DNA from: Symbiodinium natans
Lineage: Eukaryota > Sar > Dinophyceae > Suessiales > Symbiodiniaceae
Reading direction: 5' to 3'
Assembly: GCA_905221605.1 (NCBI GenBank)
Contig: CAJNDS010002248.1
Location: 62,001 to 126,000 of the forward strand
DNA length: 64,000 nt
Of this stretch, positions 37,716 through 49,327 are shown piece after piece. Position numbers and translations under genes: made by a program. Each line of letters opens with the position of its first letter. Position 1 is the first letter of the stretch. Under the pieces are notes generated by a model, which did no database searches, was not told the DNA's origin, and worked only from the letters and a program-made list of their open reading frames with translations.

Positions 37716-38520
37716 GTTGCTACAAAAACCTCCTCAATGTTTTCACAGAGAACCGCTCCTAGTGGAAGGGAGAACCCCGTGTAGTGATGAGTAAGGCTAA
37801 GCAAATGGCACTCTTACCGCACAGCCAAATGGTTTAGGGTTTAGGGCCTTTAGGGTTTAGGGAATCAAACTTACGAACCCCCGAAAACCCCAGCGCGACA
37901 GCATGGCTCCCTCAGCCCCATGTCCTTCGCTTCGGAACATCTGACCGTGAGCCAATCTCCCAGGGACAGGTTCCCCAGGAAAGCTCTTTGAAGGTCCAGG
38001 AATACTGGCACCGACGCTTCGCGTCTGCCAGCCAATGGCATGCACTCAGCGCGCTAGCCATCCGACCGAAGCCCTGTAATCCCTGTTCTCTGATGGCGTT
38101 GGCCTTCCGAGATTTCTGCTACAGCTTCCATTATACTTCTTGCCACGCGTTTTTTTCCGAAATGACTGTGGTAGCGGAAAGGCTTCGCCCTGAGAGCCCA
38201 TATGTGGTTACCATTGTGATTGCGTCTGCGTCAGCATTCCGAGAAAGCATCGCGCTTTCTGACACCTGGTCGAGGCCAAGAAGTGCGGACTGCTGAAGGG
38301 CCTTTGAACGCACCGACTCAGCAAACATGCAGATAAGAAAAACTAAACCCAAGGTGGCACACGTAGCATAACTCGGATCATGATGGGCAAGTAAACATGT
38401 ATAAAGCACGCGCACACACACACACACACACACACTCTCTACTCCCAAGCCACGCAGATGCTGCAAAATGAACTCTGAGGAAGCCGCCGCGCACTCAAAG
38501 AGCTCCATGCTCGCTCCTCC
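37716..38520. other. Intervening sequence, opposed ORFs
   Basis: Plus ORF 37988-38296 (102 codons) and minus ORF 38131-38508 (125 codons) overlap; neither is recognised. CA microsatellite at 38409-38434. Short TTTAGGG array at 37830-37862. Confidence 0.4.
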
Positions 38521-38650
38521 GTTGACTAAATAGGGGTACCCATTTTGGGGGTCATTTTACGATTTGAGGAAAAAAAGGGGACCCCTATGTTGGGAAATAC
38601 CCATTTCCCAAAATAGTGGTCCCCTTTTAAATGTCCCAAATAGAATCGAA
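38521..38650. mobile_element. Inverted-repeat element
   Basis: CTAAATAGGGGTACCCATTT... and its imperfect complement, with GGGAAATACCCATTTCCC forming a central palindrome. Resembles 3836-3950 (shared GGGGTACC/CCCCTATTTTGGGA). Confidence 0.55.
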
Positions 38651-38699
38651 TCCTTTTAAAGTGTGAGACGCTGCTTCCCTATTGAAAAGGTCGGGCAGG

Positions 38700-40700
38700 G
38701 GTTAGGTTTAGGGTTTAGAGGTCTGTCAACACGCCTAACCCCAGCAAACGTCGACTTACACAAATCCCAACCTCTACAGTCCCTTTCATTGCAACCCCTA
38801 AGCCCTGAGCGCTAAACCCTATAGCCCTATAACCCTAAACCCTATAACCCTATAACTCTATAAATAGGGTTATAACCCTATATCCCTATATCCCTATAAC
38901 CCTGTAACCCTATAACCCTCTAACCCTATACCCCTAAACCCTAAACCCTAAACTTCTTCTCGCGTGCTCGGGAACAGTTGCCCGAGGTCCTGGACGTCGC
39001 CCAGCTCGGCACACAGGCCGCGGAGATCCTGGAGGCGCGTTGGCTGCCATGCCCTTTGGAGATCGGACCCTATGTACCCTATAAACCCTAAACCCTAAAC
39101 CCTAAACCCTAAACCCTAGACCCTAAACCCTAAACCCTAAACCCTGAACCCTAAACCCTCGAGGGCTGAGGGCGTAGATGAAGCTTGCACCAGGCCTACG
39201 AAGGCAGGCCCGCGGTTACCAGAGATGAGGCTCTACTTGGGGAGAGCTGCAAGCACAGGCCCAACGCGTCTGGGCTTACCTCCGCAGAAAGTCCCATACC
39301 CTAGACCCTAGACCCTAGACCCTAAACCCTAAACCCTAAACCCTAAACCCTAAACCCTAAACCCTAAACCCTAAACCAAACTCAGAACTTCAGCCTCCGC
39401 TGCGGCTATCTCCTCGCCATGGGCAGACAGGAAGAGCGAGAGGTAGGCCTGGACCTGGCGATGGCTCCAGGATCAAATTGGGGATCCGTTCCGTGGGCTG
39501 AACGTCTGCTGGCCACAATCTGGGGATGCTGTATGAACCCTGGGCACCGACTATGGCGTTAAGGCCTGGATAGTTAATAGGCTTAGGTATTCGTTCTCAC
39601 TAGAGGTGCGAAAGCGAAACCTGGATGCTCATGCCTGCGACAGTGTGCAGGCACCCTGAACTCGAACCCGAACCCAGCTCCCACCGTTCCGGCAATGCTC
39701 CAGCGCCGGCCTCATCCGCAAAGTGCGACTTTGCCATGTGGTGCCGGAAGAACTCCAGACCTGAAGCAGACGCAAAAGTGTCACAGGGGTGCGCTGCACA
39801 AGCCTTGGGAGTCGGAGATGCTGAGCACACAGAACTTCGTGATTCTGGGCGTTTCCACATGTTCACACCCTTGTCCGCAGGCTCATGACAAGCTGGGCAA
39901 AGCGCGTGCTCCGCGCAACTAATTCCCACTGCTGTTTGAGCACGGAACCGAAGCCACTAACCTAAACCCTAAACCCTAAACCCTAAACCCTAAACCCTAA
40001 ACCCCAAACCCCAAACCCGAACCCCTAAGCCCTCAAAACCCCAAAGTCGCCTGAAAGGCCCCGCGATGCTTCAAGCCCTGCCTGCTCGCAGCTCGTCTTC
40101 GTCTCCGTTGGCCATTGGGCCAAGCTCCTGTGGTTCGCCAGCTTCGTTTAGGGTTGAAAGGGTTAGGGTTTAGGGTTTAGGGTTTATGGGGTTTAGGGTT
40201 CATAGGGTTCATAGGGTTCAGAGGGTTTAGGGTTTAGGGTTGATAAGGGTTAGAGAACTCTCTGGCTTCTTCTCAGTTTGGGCCAAGTTCGAAAATTTCC
40301 CTCAAGACAACCAAATCCCAAGCTCCCCCCCTCATCCCTACCCTAAACCCTTTTTTGCACAGGCTTGTCCCAGCGCGCCTGGTCGAGCTACCCTAAACCC
40401 TCAACCCTCCTAAACCCTTAACCCTAAACCCTGTATACAGCGAAACAACTCCAAATGTGGCGGGGGCGGAGAAGGCGGGAAGGGGTTTAGAGTTTAGGGT
40501 TTAGGGTTTAGGGTTGAGGGCTGGCCCAGCCTCGATGGCAAGGTGTACGCCACTGGGGGTCTGCGCTTTCAAGTGCTCCAAGGCCTCCGGGGGCTCTCCC
40601 TGGCTAGGGTTTAGGGTTTAGGGCTAGGGTTTCGGGTTTAGGGTCTAGGGTTTGGGGTTAAGGCTTAGGATTTAGGATTTAGGCGGTTTAGGGTTGGTGT
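38700..40700. repeat. Array-dense zone
   Basis: CCCTAAA arrays at 38790-38955 (with CCCTATAA variants), 39068-39160, 39296-39378 and 39958-40030. TTTAGGG arrays at 40155-40258, 40490-40520 and 40606-40690. Islands of 90-570 nt lie between them; that at 39600-39929 has opposed ORFs of 75-109 codons, unrecognised. Confidence 0.85.
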
Positions 40701-40796
40701 AGAGGGCGGATAGTTACTTGAGGGTTGGGGGCTCCAGATGGCGTTTGGGGGCTGTCAGATTTGTGTGGTCCCATACCCCCCTGCCAAGAAAAGCCG

Positions 40797-40893
40797 AAGA
40801 CCCCAATTGCCTGCCGTTTCCGTAGTAGCAATTACCCCTTAATGAATAACACTTAGGTGTAAGCCCTAAACAAACTTAGGCAATCGGGGCTAC
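40797..40893. mobile_element. Family C MITE
   Basis: GACCCCAATTGCCTGCCGTT to GGCAATCGGGGCTACAGG, with AATTACCCCTTAATGAATAA inside. Confidence 0.7.
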
Positions 40894-40987
40894 AGGTCAT
40901 CCTTCCTCGCCTTGTCGAAGAGCCGCTTCCGCAAGAGCCGCTGGAAGGGCAGACCTTCCATCGGAGAAAAACTTCCTTACACACCCT

Positions 40988-41087
40988 GGTTCATAGTTGG
41001 GATAGTAATACATTTTAAAATGTTATTCCTTATTGAGTTTAAGTACCCTTAAAAATGTAAAATGTTACCCCACTATGATAAAGAGAC
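40988..41087 (+). mobile_element. Third introner-family copy, outside a recognised gene
   Basis: CTGGTTCATAGTTGGGATAG to CCCCACTATGATAAAG matches the 19646-19748 intron end to end, including the GTTCAT start and the AAAG finish. Flanking bases are exon-like but I could not find a frame joining them. Confidence 0.7.
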
Positions 41088-43224
41088 AACCTGAAATGCC
41101 TTCGTCGAAGCCAAACTGCAAAAGCTACATGAAGGCTTGCGGACTTACAAGGCCGCGACAACCTGTGACACGTAGATGGCTCTCGTAGAATTGCCATCCA
41201 GTTTTCCGTCGGGCTCAGGGTTTCTGTTGGGGGGTTTCGGCATACAAGATGCGTCAGTCAAAGATGCTGAGAAGATCGGCAAACACAAACAATGCCAAAG
41301 CCCCCAACCCCTCCCTACAGCGCCTTGTGGAAGCTCACTCTTGGCTTCTGCCTGCAGCGTCTCCAGCAGCGAGGGCCGTGATGGCAACCTGCAGGTACAG
41401 TAAAGCTGCGCTAGGGTTTAAGGTTTCGGGTTTCGGGTTGGACCTCTCAGCACGATAAGCCCTGCAAATCTAGGTGCGGCAGTTCTAGGGAGTATACGCA
41501 TGGTAACTCCAATATGTCGGGCGCTCCTGCAGCAATCGAGGGCAACCCCCGTGGGCTTAACCCCTTGCGTGAACTGTCTGCATAGGAACACCTACACGCG
41601 TCCTTACACGCCAGGACTTAGGGCTTGAAGTACGATGTGAAGATGTGCCGTGAGATGCGGTTCGCGGCCACTTCGAATCTGATTCTATGGACCCTGAGCC
41701 TCAAACCTGGAGAGTAGCCCTTCTTGAAAGATTTGACCAGCGGAACCCTCAACACTCCAACGTCCCCTGGCTCCATTGCTGACTGCGCAGCTTCTTGCTC
41801 TTGGCCTCCTCCTCCTCCTCGGATCCCCGATATGATATATGTATATCGGCTATTTACATGTTTATTTGCTTGTGAATATCGACTAATGAATATACAAGTG
41901 TTTCCGAGCCATGGCCACTTGCAAGGCGGGCAGCAACTTCTGTTTAAAGGGACTAGGGCTGAAGGTGGCCACAGAACCTCTCCAAGCCTTTTGCTTCTCC
42001 GGAACTCTGTCAAGTCCATCAGAGCTTCTTTGAGCTGCGAAGCTGAGGTCTCTGTCATATAGCGTCATCACTATGGGTCGGCGATGTTTCGAAGACACCG
42101 CCATGGTATAGTAATGGTTAATTAGGCTCTACGTGGGGGAACCCCCCCGAAGTCTGCAGTGTCTGGGCCGAGATATGCAGAGCGCAGACAGAGGCAGGAA
42201 GACACGAGAAACACTCCAGGAGTTCTGTGGGCCAACGAGCAGCAGATCCATCTTGCGCAAGGCAAGGCAGTCCGGCCACGAATCACCCATATTGGATGTC
42301 CAACTGGGCTCTCTCGCCCTAAACTCTTCACTTCCCACAGCCTCAATAACCCTGACCCTAACCCTATTGTGGTCAGCCCATCGCCGTACCCGCAGACAGG
42401 CAAGTGATGGCTGACTCCGTAAACCCTAAACCCAACTCCCAAGCAAGCCCTACATGCCACCCAGGTTCTCCCTCGGCGCCCTCCTCTTCGCCCAGCGGTG
42501 CGGCGAAACGAGGCGTGACGCCCTTCCCAAAAAAAACGAGGTGAAATCTATAATACCAGCAAATCACAAAAAAGGGAAGAACAATGCTGCTGGCGTTCAT
42601 GTGTTCGAAAGGTTTGTGCTTAGAGTTGGGCAATGCCAGGCCTGAGTTCATGAGGAAAAGAGGCACGGAGGTGAATCTTAGGGGCATTTCGGCCTCAAGA
42701 GCGGAGCCTTAACAGTCTTAAGGTCCCCGACCTCGTACACAGCCTAACAGGTGCCCAGTGTGACCACGATGGCAGCTTAGAGGCTCAACGGCTTCAGGGG
42801 TTTGATAGGAGGGTCCAGGAGTGTGGAACATGCAAACCTTAGCACATGGACCACCCACATTTTGCCCAAAAATGTTCGCCTCGTGCGCAGTGGGCAGGAA
42901 GAAGGGCGCGTTCGGCCTCAGCTCCAGCATTGCAATACGACGCAATTTAACATGTAAGATATGGTACACCGTACAGCATGATATAAGATAACACGTAAGT
43001 AATGAACAAACAACACGAAGATGGTCTTGGTCTTCGGCCAGACTTGAGGGTTTTAAGTCTCCAGCTAAACGTCAGAATTATGGGGACTAGAGGTCCTCAC
43101 CCCTTGGAACCACTGTCGCAGTACAGCCGCTCTCAGGCCCTAGCACCGACTAACCGTCTTCACTGCACCCCAAGCAGCAGTGGCTTCGGAGGTTCGGCGA
43201 GCTTGTTCCTCTCCTGGACTTGGA
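41088..43224. other. Longest array-free stretch of this half
   Basis: Opposed ORFs of 70-146 codons cover 41145-42969 (e.g. minus 41618-42058, plus 41724-42062). None is recognisable and most overlap on both strands. Imperfect CTCCTCCTC and ATATG repeats lie at 41807-41850. I see no gene I can support. Confidence 0.35.
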
Positions 43225-43345
43225 GGCTGCATCGGGGGGTTTAGGGTTTAGGGCTTAGGGTTAGGGTTTAGGGTTTGGGGTTTAGGGCTTAGGGTTTAGG
43301 ATTTAGGGTTTAGGGGTGTCATATAGGGTTTAGGGTTTAGGGTGT
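43225..43345 (+). repeat. Degenerate telomeric array
   Basis: TTTAGGG with CTTAGGG, TTTGGGG and ATATAGGG variants. Confidence 0.9.
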
Positions 43346-44896
43346 TATAGGGCATATAGGGAAATCTGTTTTTTGGATTACAGTGGTGGGCTTCTGCTTT
43401 GAAGCCCTTGTCTTCTGGGTTTCTCGGGCTTCCTCCGCGTTATGGGCGCCGACTCATTGCGGGACCCTTCAATGTGTAGGCCCTGGCGCACGAGACGAGC
43501 TGATGCGTTAGAAGGGTTCTGCGGCAAAAGGTTTGTTGAAACAGCTCGCTGGCTTGGCTTGGAGCTGTTGAGCCCTACAGGCCTGATTTGAAGTGCTCAT
43601 GGCTCAGGACTGAGGTGTTGGTAGGCCCTTGGTGCGGGGGGCCCATAACCATGGGCTGACTAGCAGGACATCACCACACACCGGCACGAATACGTTTGCA
43701 TGCAAAGCTTCCTTGACCAAATCCAGGTGGAGCGTAGCCAGGACTTTAGCTGGCGGCACGTCGGACAGGGTGAGGAGATTGCTTTCCTGGAGTGGTTGTG
43801 GCTGTTTCTATCTTGCCTGCCCCTTCGACCTGACCTGTATCCTTGTCGGAAGAAAGCGCCACCTTTCCACCCTAAACACCCTGTGCTAAAACCCCACGTC
43901 AACGAAACACACAAAAATTGCTTCTGACACCTACAGGCCGTTGTCTCGAACTCGACCACACCTAAGCCCCAACCCGCAAAGCCGGAGGAGAACCCAAGGC
44001 TTTAATCGAAACACATGCAGGGCGCTCCCGAACCTCTTTCAAAACATGCCAATCGCAAACACACACACACACACACACACACTCTGAGCACATTCGACCT
44101 AAGCTAGGATCTTACACTTTTCTTAGGGTTTAGATGGGTTTAGGGTTCAGGGTTAAGCACCCTTGTGACAGCGCCCTGCAAGCTCTCGTGGTATTCCGTT
44201 CTCCAGGCCCAAGTCGCCAGAGGCTCCGTGGATGAGGCCAGTTCCATGGGCTTGGCCTCCTTGTCCCATTCTTCCGGCTAATTAGGTGGCTTTGGGAAGA
44301 TTTCATAGGGCGACACGTAGGTCTTCTTCTAGGCTTTTACCTAACCACAGGTGAAATCAGTGAAAACATGCAATACTCCTGAAGCCTCAAAACCCAAACT
44401 TGAAGCGAGAAAACAGGGCCAAATGTGACACGGGAACTCCTCCGGCACCGCCGCCTCCTCCGCTTCCTCCTGCAGGGGGTGTAGGGCTTAGGGTTTAGGG
44501 GGGTTTAGTGTGCCCAAAAACCCCCAAAGCGGAATGCCTGCGTTGCATCCGCATACTCCCATCAATCAGGAAGGGCAAACGCGCCCCTGAAACCACTGAT
44601 GCCTCTCAGTATACATTACACTACACTACATTAGATTACACATTAAACGTAATCATTATGTTGATTCTATTTAATGTAAAGAGACAAAAAACAGGTTTGC
44701 CCAAACGCCAAATGTATATGCAGAGCCTGCATATCGCCACAAGGTTTGCGCAGCCCTGCCTCTGCCGAACAGCCGGGCTCCTCGATGTTGACAGGCGCCT
44801 TGCAATAAGATCCAAACTCCCTTCCATTCACCAACCCCCACGGGAATGTTACACACGAATTGCGGACCTTAGGGCCTTAGTGGTGACCCTAGTCCG
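43346..44896. other. Intervening sequence
   Basis: Opposed ORFs at 43629-43959 (75-99 codons) and 44508-44903 (131 codons plus) are unrecognised. CA microsatellite at 44058-44082. Short ACTACATTAGATTACA repeats near 44615-44645. Confidence 0.35.
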
Positions 44897-45622
44897 ACCC
44901 TAAACCCTCAACCCTGAACCCTAAACCCTGAACCCTGAACCCTAAACCCTAAACTCTGAATACTCCGTGACCAGCGCCTCGGGCTCAGGCCGCAGGAGCG
45001 GTGCCGCCAAGGAGGGGTCGAAAAGGAACCTTGGGAGTTCGGGAAGAGGGGGGGGGGTTTAGGGCTTCGGGTACACAGTAGTCCATGAGGGTTTGCGGAA
45101 CCATCTCCAACCTCGTTCGGGCTTGAGGCTTACTGGTGAGTGCGCGTGGAAGGAGGTGGCTGTCTGGGTTTCTTTGAGATCAAATCACCGTGAAACCCGA
45201 TGTCCTGAACCGCGGCGGAGCGACTTGTTGGCCCACACCTGTATGGCATTGTTCTTTGCATGCGTCGTCCTTGGTCACCCCCCCCTCCTCCCCCCAAAAA
45301 ACCAAACGGACATGTAGTCGGCTCAAGTCAAGAAGGGTAGGGTGGTTGGGGGCCGGTGGGGGGTGCCATAAATGCGATCAACAAGGCGAAAGCATTTTTC
45401 CTGAAACTCCTGCATAATTAGAATATACAGTTACACAGCAGGCAAACATACTTTAACATTTAGGGCTTAGGGTTTAGGGTTTAGGGGACCATGGCGAGCT
45501 GGAAGGCAAAACCGTGCATTCGCACAAGCATGGCATGTACACAAGACGCTGTGGATGCAAGCCAAGGTGCCAAAACGCAGGTGACCCTAAACCCTAAACC
45601 CTAAACCCTAAACCCTAAACCC
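44897..45622. repeat. Telomeric arrays and island
   Basis: CCCTAAA/CCCTGAA array at 44897-44957. Short TTTAGGG array at 45462-45484. CCCTAAA array at 45586-45621. ORFs at 45093-45417 are unrecognised. Confidence 0.8.
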
Positions 45623-46611
45623 ACCCAGGCCCAAGATCCAGCAACACCACCGAAGCGAAACTTTTACTTGCTGGGCTGCATCACATGGAGCTATGGCAGG
45701 GAATGAGAGTGGCACGGGGAGGAATGCAGGTTCTGGGTGGCCCAACACCAATTTAGGGTTTAGGGCTTAGGGTCCCAAATCCCTAAACCCAACTCCCAAA
45801 CTCAGAACTCAAAAGCCACTGACCCTGTCTTGCTCGAGGTTCAGGAGGAAGGCCCCACTTTGGCTGAAGCACAGACCCAAAGCTGGCTGCGAGAACCTCA
45901 GGCCAAGGGGAGCAAGAGGAGCTGAACCTGCGTGCTTTTGAACTCGGAACTCATCTAGTCTTAGAACAGCTGTTGTATTTCGATGCCCTTGCCCCTAACA
46001 GTCTGCTCCGTGCGCACGAGGCCGAGATGTGTGATACTTTTTTTGCAGCACGACCTCAGGCAAGTTCAGGAATGAGGGGTTTAGCTTCACTCTCTTTTTC
46101 CCAGACAGCCCGAGCAACACGAAGGAGTCAATGCACCGTGCGGCAGGGAGATCGAAAATGCCTTGGGTGATGGGTATTGCGGATATTGGCTTGGCGCGGG
46201 CTTCTTGGTGCGACTTTGGTCATGTAGATAAGAAAGTAGTCTTTCGCAACAGCCAGAATCCCAAGCAAAAAGCTCGACTCAACCCTATGCGGCCAGATCT
46301 TGCAGCTTGAAGAACAAAAGAAGCTGCACTCGTAGACTTCCACTGAGTCGTGCTTCAAACCTTTTGAAAATTGGTTCTGAAGAGGTTCCCTTATAAGGAA
46401 AGAAGGGAAATGAAACAACTTTCCCAAAGCACAGCCCAGTCTAAGTTCTCACCTCAACATGCTTGCTGCCCACGCTTTGAACCCCTAAACCCTAAACCCT
46501 AAACCCCTTCACAGCGGTCCTCTTGAAAACAGCTCGGAAGGCCATTGAACTCAAGAAAAAACAAACAGTGGAGCCGCCCCATAAACATGCTTTCGGAACC
46601 GGCAAAGGATG
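45623..46611. other. Intervening sequence
   Basis: A small TTTAGGG-then-CCCTAAA convergence at 45752-45792. Minus ORF 46128-46427 (99 codons) and plus ORF 45973-46170 are unrecognised. Short CCCTAAA array at 46483-46507. Confidence 0.4.
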
Positions 46612-46700
46612 ACCACTATTTGCTTAAGAACCCCCCCCCCCCCCAAAAAAAAAAAAAAATAGCAAATAATAATCCCTCTATCACCCTTACAAGGAAGAAT
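46612..46700. mobile_element. Family B MITE, right end lost
   Basis: CTATTTGCTTAAGAACCCCC, then C and A runs, AATAATCCCTCTATCACCCT and GGAAGAA; no right TIR follows. Confidence 0.65.
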
Positions 46701-46923
46701 TGGATCACAACCACAAGCTTTCTGGGGTGCGGAGGCCACCATCGCGGAGGGACGCAGCAAGCCATCGCCCATCAGTGGTGAAGGACAAGTCCTTCATAGC
46801 AATTGAGGTGCTTTGTTGCTACAAGATTCTGCAATCCTCTGTTCTTAGTACCAAAAAAAAAGTCTCACACTCATCTGCAAGCATGTCCCTGAAACTTTAA
46901 GCAAGCGCACCAGGCCTGCAGCA

Positions 46924-47262
46924 AGGGTTTAGGGTTTAGGGTTTAGGGTTTGCAACCTCAAAGGCTGGTCAACTCCATGCGTCCGTCGCAGGCACACCGC
47001 ACTCAAAGGAGCGGACGACGGACATGCCTGAGACAGGCTAGGTTTAGGGTTTAGGGTTTAGGGTTTAGGGTTTAGGGTTTAGGGTTTAGGGTTTAGGGTT
47101 TAGGGTTTAGGGTTTAGGGTTTAGGGTTTAGGGTTTAGGGTTTTAGGGTTTTTGGGTTTAGGGTTTAGGGTTTAGGGCCACCCGCCTAGCAGACCCCCTC
47201 TGGGATCACTCCGCAGGGATAGGTTTAGGGTTTAGGGTTTCGCGCTTTGGGTTTAGGGTTTA
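46924..47262 (+). repeat. Telomeric array cluster including about 19 units
   Basis: Arrays at 46924-46952, 47040-47178 (the longest TTTAGGG run in this half) and 47220-47262, separated by islands of about 40-90 nt. Confidence 0.96.
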
Positions 47263-48599
47263 AGGGGGGTTTTTGGGGACATAGACCCTCTGAATAAGGT
47301 CCCTGTTTAAGAGAGCCAGAAGGCGGTCAAGAAGGGTTCCTTTTTTAACGGCCCCCCTTATCCTACCTAGGATGCAAGGGAACCTCTAGTGAGGGGCCCT
47401 GGCAATATCTTACTCAGGGTTCTGCGGGGTCTCGGCAAATCCTGCCCAGGGTATACATCATCCCAGGTTTAGAGTTCATTTGGCCCCAAGGATCTCAGGA
47501 ACAAACGGTTAAACTTCATTCCTCCTACTATATGAGGAACCTCAAAAAAGTTTAAAGTTGAACTGCAAAAGACATTCTTTCATGTGTCTTGAATTTTCGT
47601 ACCTAACATGTTACAACTAACAACCCTAAACCCCTTTTTGCAGCAGGGCTCCCCGCCACTGCCTGCCTCGCCCTTATTCCCCCGCAGCCCAAGACAACCC
47701 TAAACCCTAAACCCTAAACCCTAAACCCTAAACCAAATCTTACAAGTATGGGCTCAGTAAGTTGTGAGGCATGGCGAGCGGCTGTTCAGATCAGCGATGG
47801 GCAGCGTGCCATCATCGAGCGACGCAGCGACCAACGCACCCAGAGACCGCATGAGCCTGGGCTGAAAAAGGTTTAGGGTTTCGAATCTCACACTCGCACA
47901 AGGTTTAGGGTTTAGGGTTTAGGGTTTAGGGTTTAGGGTTTAGGGTTTAGGGTTTAGGGGGGTAGTCGCAGCACTGCGGGGTCCGCTGCAGGACACCTTC
48001 GGAGAAAGCGCTAGGACAGGTTGCCCTGCGGCATCATGTTAGGTGTTTTTTGCCACCCGCCTAGCTGACTCAAAATCGCAGGTTTAGGCCGAGGGTCTAG
48101 GGGTATAGGCTTTAGGGCCGACACTTAAGAGAGTTTGACATTTATAGAGTGTAGGAGGAATTTGGTGCAAACTGCAGGGGGTCGTTACTGATTTCGAAGG
48201 GTTGGTGAAGGTTTAAGGTGCTCTCGCCCAGGCACAAGCAGCTGGGCTTTCCTGGCCGGCCCTTGTTCGCAAGGGGGATGGTTGCCAAGGCCTGCACAGA
48301 CGCCACTCAAGCTTGCGGATAAGGTTTGTCCCAGGGCTTCATGTCTGGTACAAAGAATCTCATGGCCCACAAGCCCACAAGGACCCAAAACCCAAAATCC
48401 TAAACCCTAAACCATCTGTTGCAGCAACGCTAGCGGCCTGCATGACTCTAGAACCTTTTGAAACAGGCTAGGGTTTCGCGTTTAGAGTTTAGGGTTTAAG
48501 GTTTAGGGTTGCGATACCTCGCCCGGATGTGCCACCCACTCGGTCCCTTCAGGACAAAGCAGGGTTTCCAGCGTGCTCATGAGGCACCGACTGAACTGA
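47263..48599. other. Islands and arrays
   Basis: A partial family F end lies at 47462-47495. Arrays: CCCTAAA at 47697-47733, TTTAGGG at 47902-47957, degenerate TTTAGGG at 48470-48510. The motif TTTTTTGCCACCCGCCTAGC lies at 48047-48070, and a shorter match (GCCACCCGCCTAGC) at 47178-47192. Minus ORF 48185-48388 is unrecognised. Confidence 0.6.
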
Positions 48600-48601
48600 A
48601 C

Positions 48602-48693
48602 CAACAGTCCTTAGTGGGGACTATAGTACCACCCCCCCCCTCAATAGAATCCCGATTGAGGACTGTTAGTAGAAGGGGGAATCTTCCCAAGTT
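48602..48693. mobile_element. Family A MITE, left end truncated
   Basis: CAACAGTCCTTAGTGGGGAC and the complement GATTGAGGACTGTTAGTAGA, ending GGGGGAATCTTCCCAA. Confidence 0.75.
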
Positions 48694-48858
48694 GAAGATC
48701 TTGTACGTCTCAGCAAGGAGCTTCAGGAATCCAGAATCAACCCTAAACCCTTATGAAGGCCGGTGGCCTCTTTATCTGTTGCCCTTATACCTGAATACAG
48801 CCCCTAGATACCCTAATATAGGAACCCCCTACAAAATAGAAACCCTACGAATATTAAG

Positions 48859-48917
48859 CCCTAAACCCTAAACCCTAAACCCTAAACCCTAAACCCTAAA
48901 CCCTAAACCCTAAACCT
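48859..48917 (-). repeat. Interstitial telomeric array, CCCTAAA x8
   Basis: On the minus strand the island before it ends CGCCGCCCAG and the array begins GTTTAGGG, a canonical CAG|GT arrangement. Confidence 0.97.
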
Positions 48918-48960
48918 GGGCGGCGCATGGGCCTCGTGGGTGCTCAGCTTCCACAGCCTC
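48918..48960 (-). CDS. Candidate micro-exon ending at a telomeric donor
   Basis: The minus strand has a pyrimidine-rich acceptor (CCCCTGCCCCCCGGCAATGAG), then 42 nt encoding AVEAEHPRGPCAAQ, then |GTTTAGGG. The plus strand is also open here and reads the attractive LGGAWASWVLSFHSLIAGGQ but lacks an acceptor. Coding strand is therefore uncertain. Confidence 0.3.
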
Positions 48961-49218
48961 ATTGCCGGGGGGCAGGGGATCAAGGGCAACGGACTACCTA
49001 AACCTCTACTACAAACCCCCCCCCCAAAAAAAAAAAAAACGAGGTACCCAAGCAAAGGAATACACTATGAGAGGGCTAGGTAGATTCCGGCCGACAACTG
49101 TGTAGGCCAATGGCCCTAAGCAGCCGGGTCGCTTGAGGCAGCAGTCTTTCGGATGCGTGGCCGCAGAGACCACCTTAACGCGACTCGATTTCTTGCAGTC
49201 TTCTTTCTCAGGCTTAAG

Positions 49219-49327
49219 GTTGGGATGCTCCCCCCTTATACTAACAGTCCTTAAATAGGGAGTATAGTAACCCACTACTACAATCCCTATTAATTAAGGA
49301 CTGGTAGGATAAGGGGGGAACATCCCG
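49219..49327. mobile_element. Family A MITE with AGGTT duplication
   Basis: GTTGGGATGCTCCCCCCTTA to AAGGGGGGAACATCCCG. AGGTT occurs at both edges, a likely target-site duplication. Confidence 0.85.
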
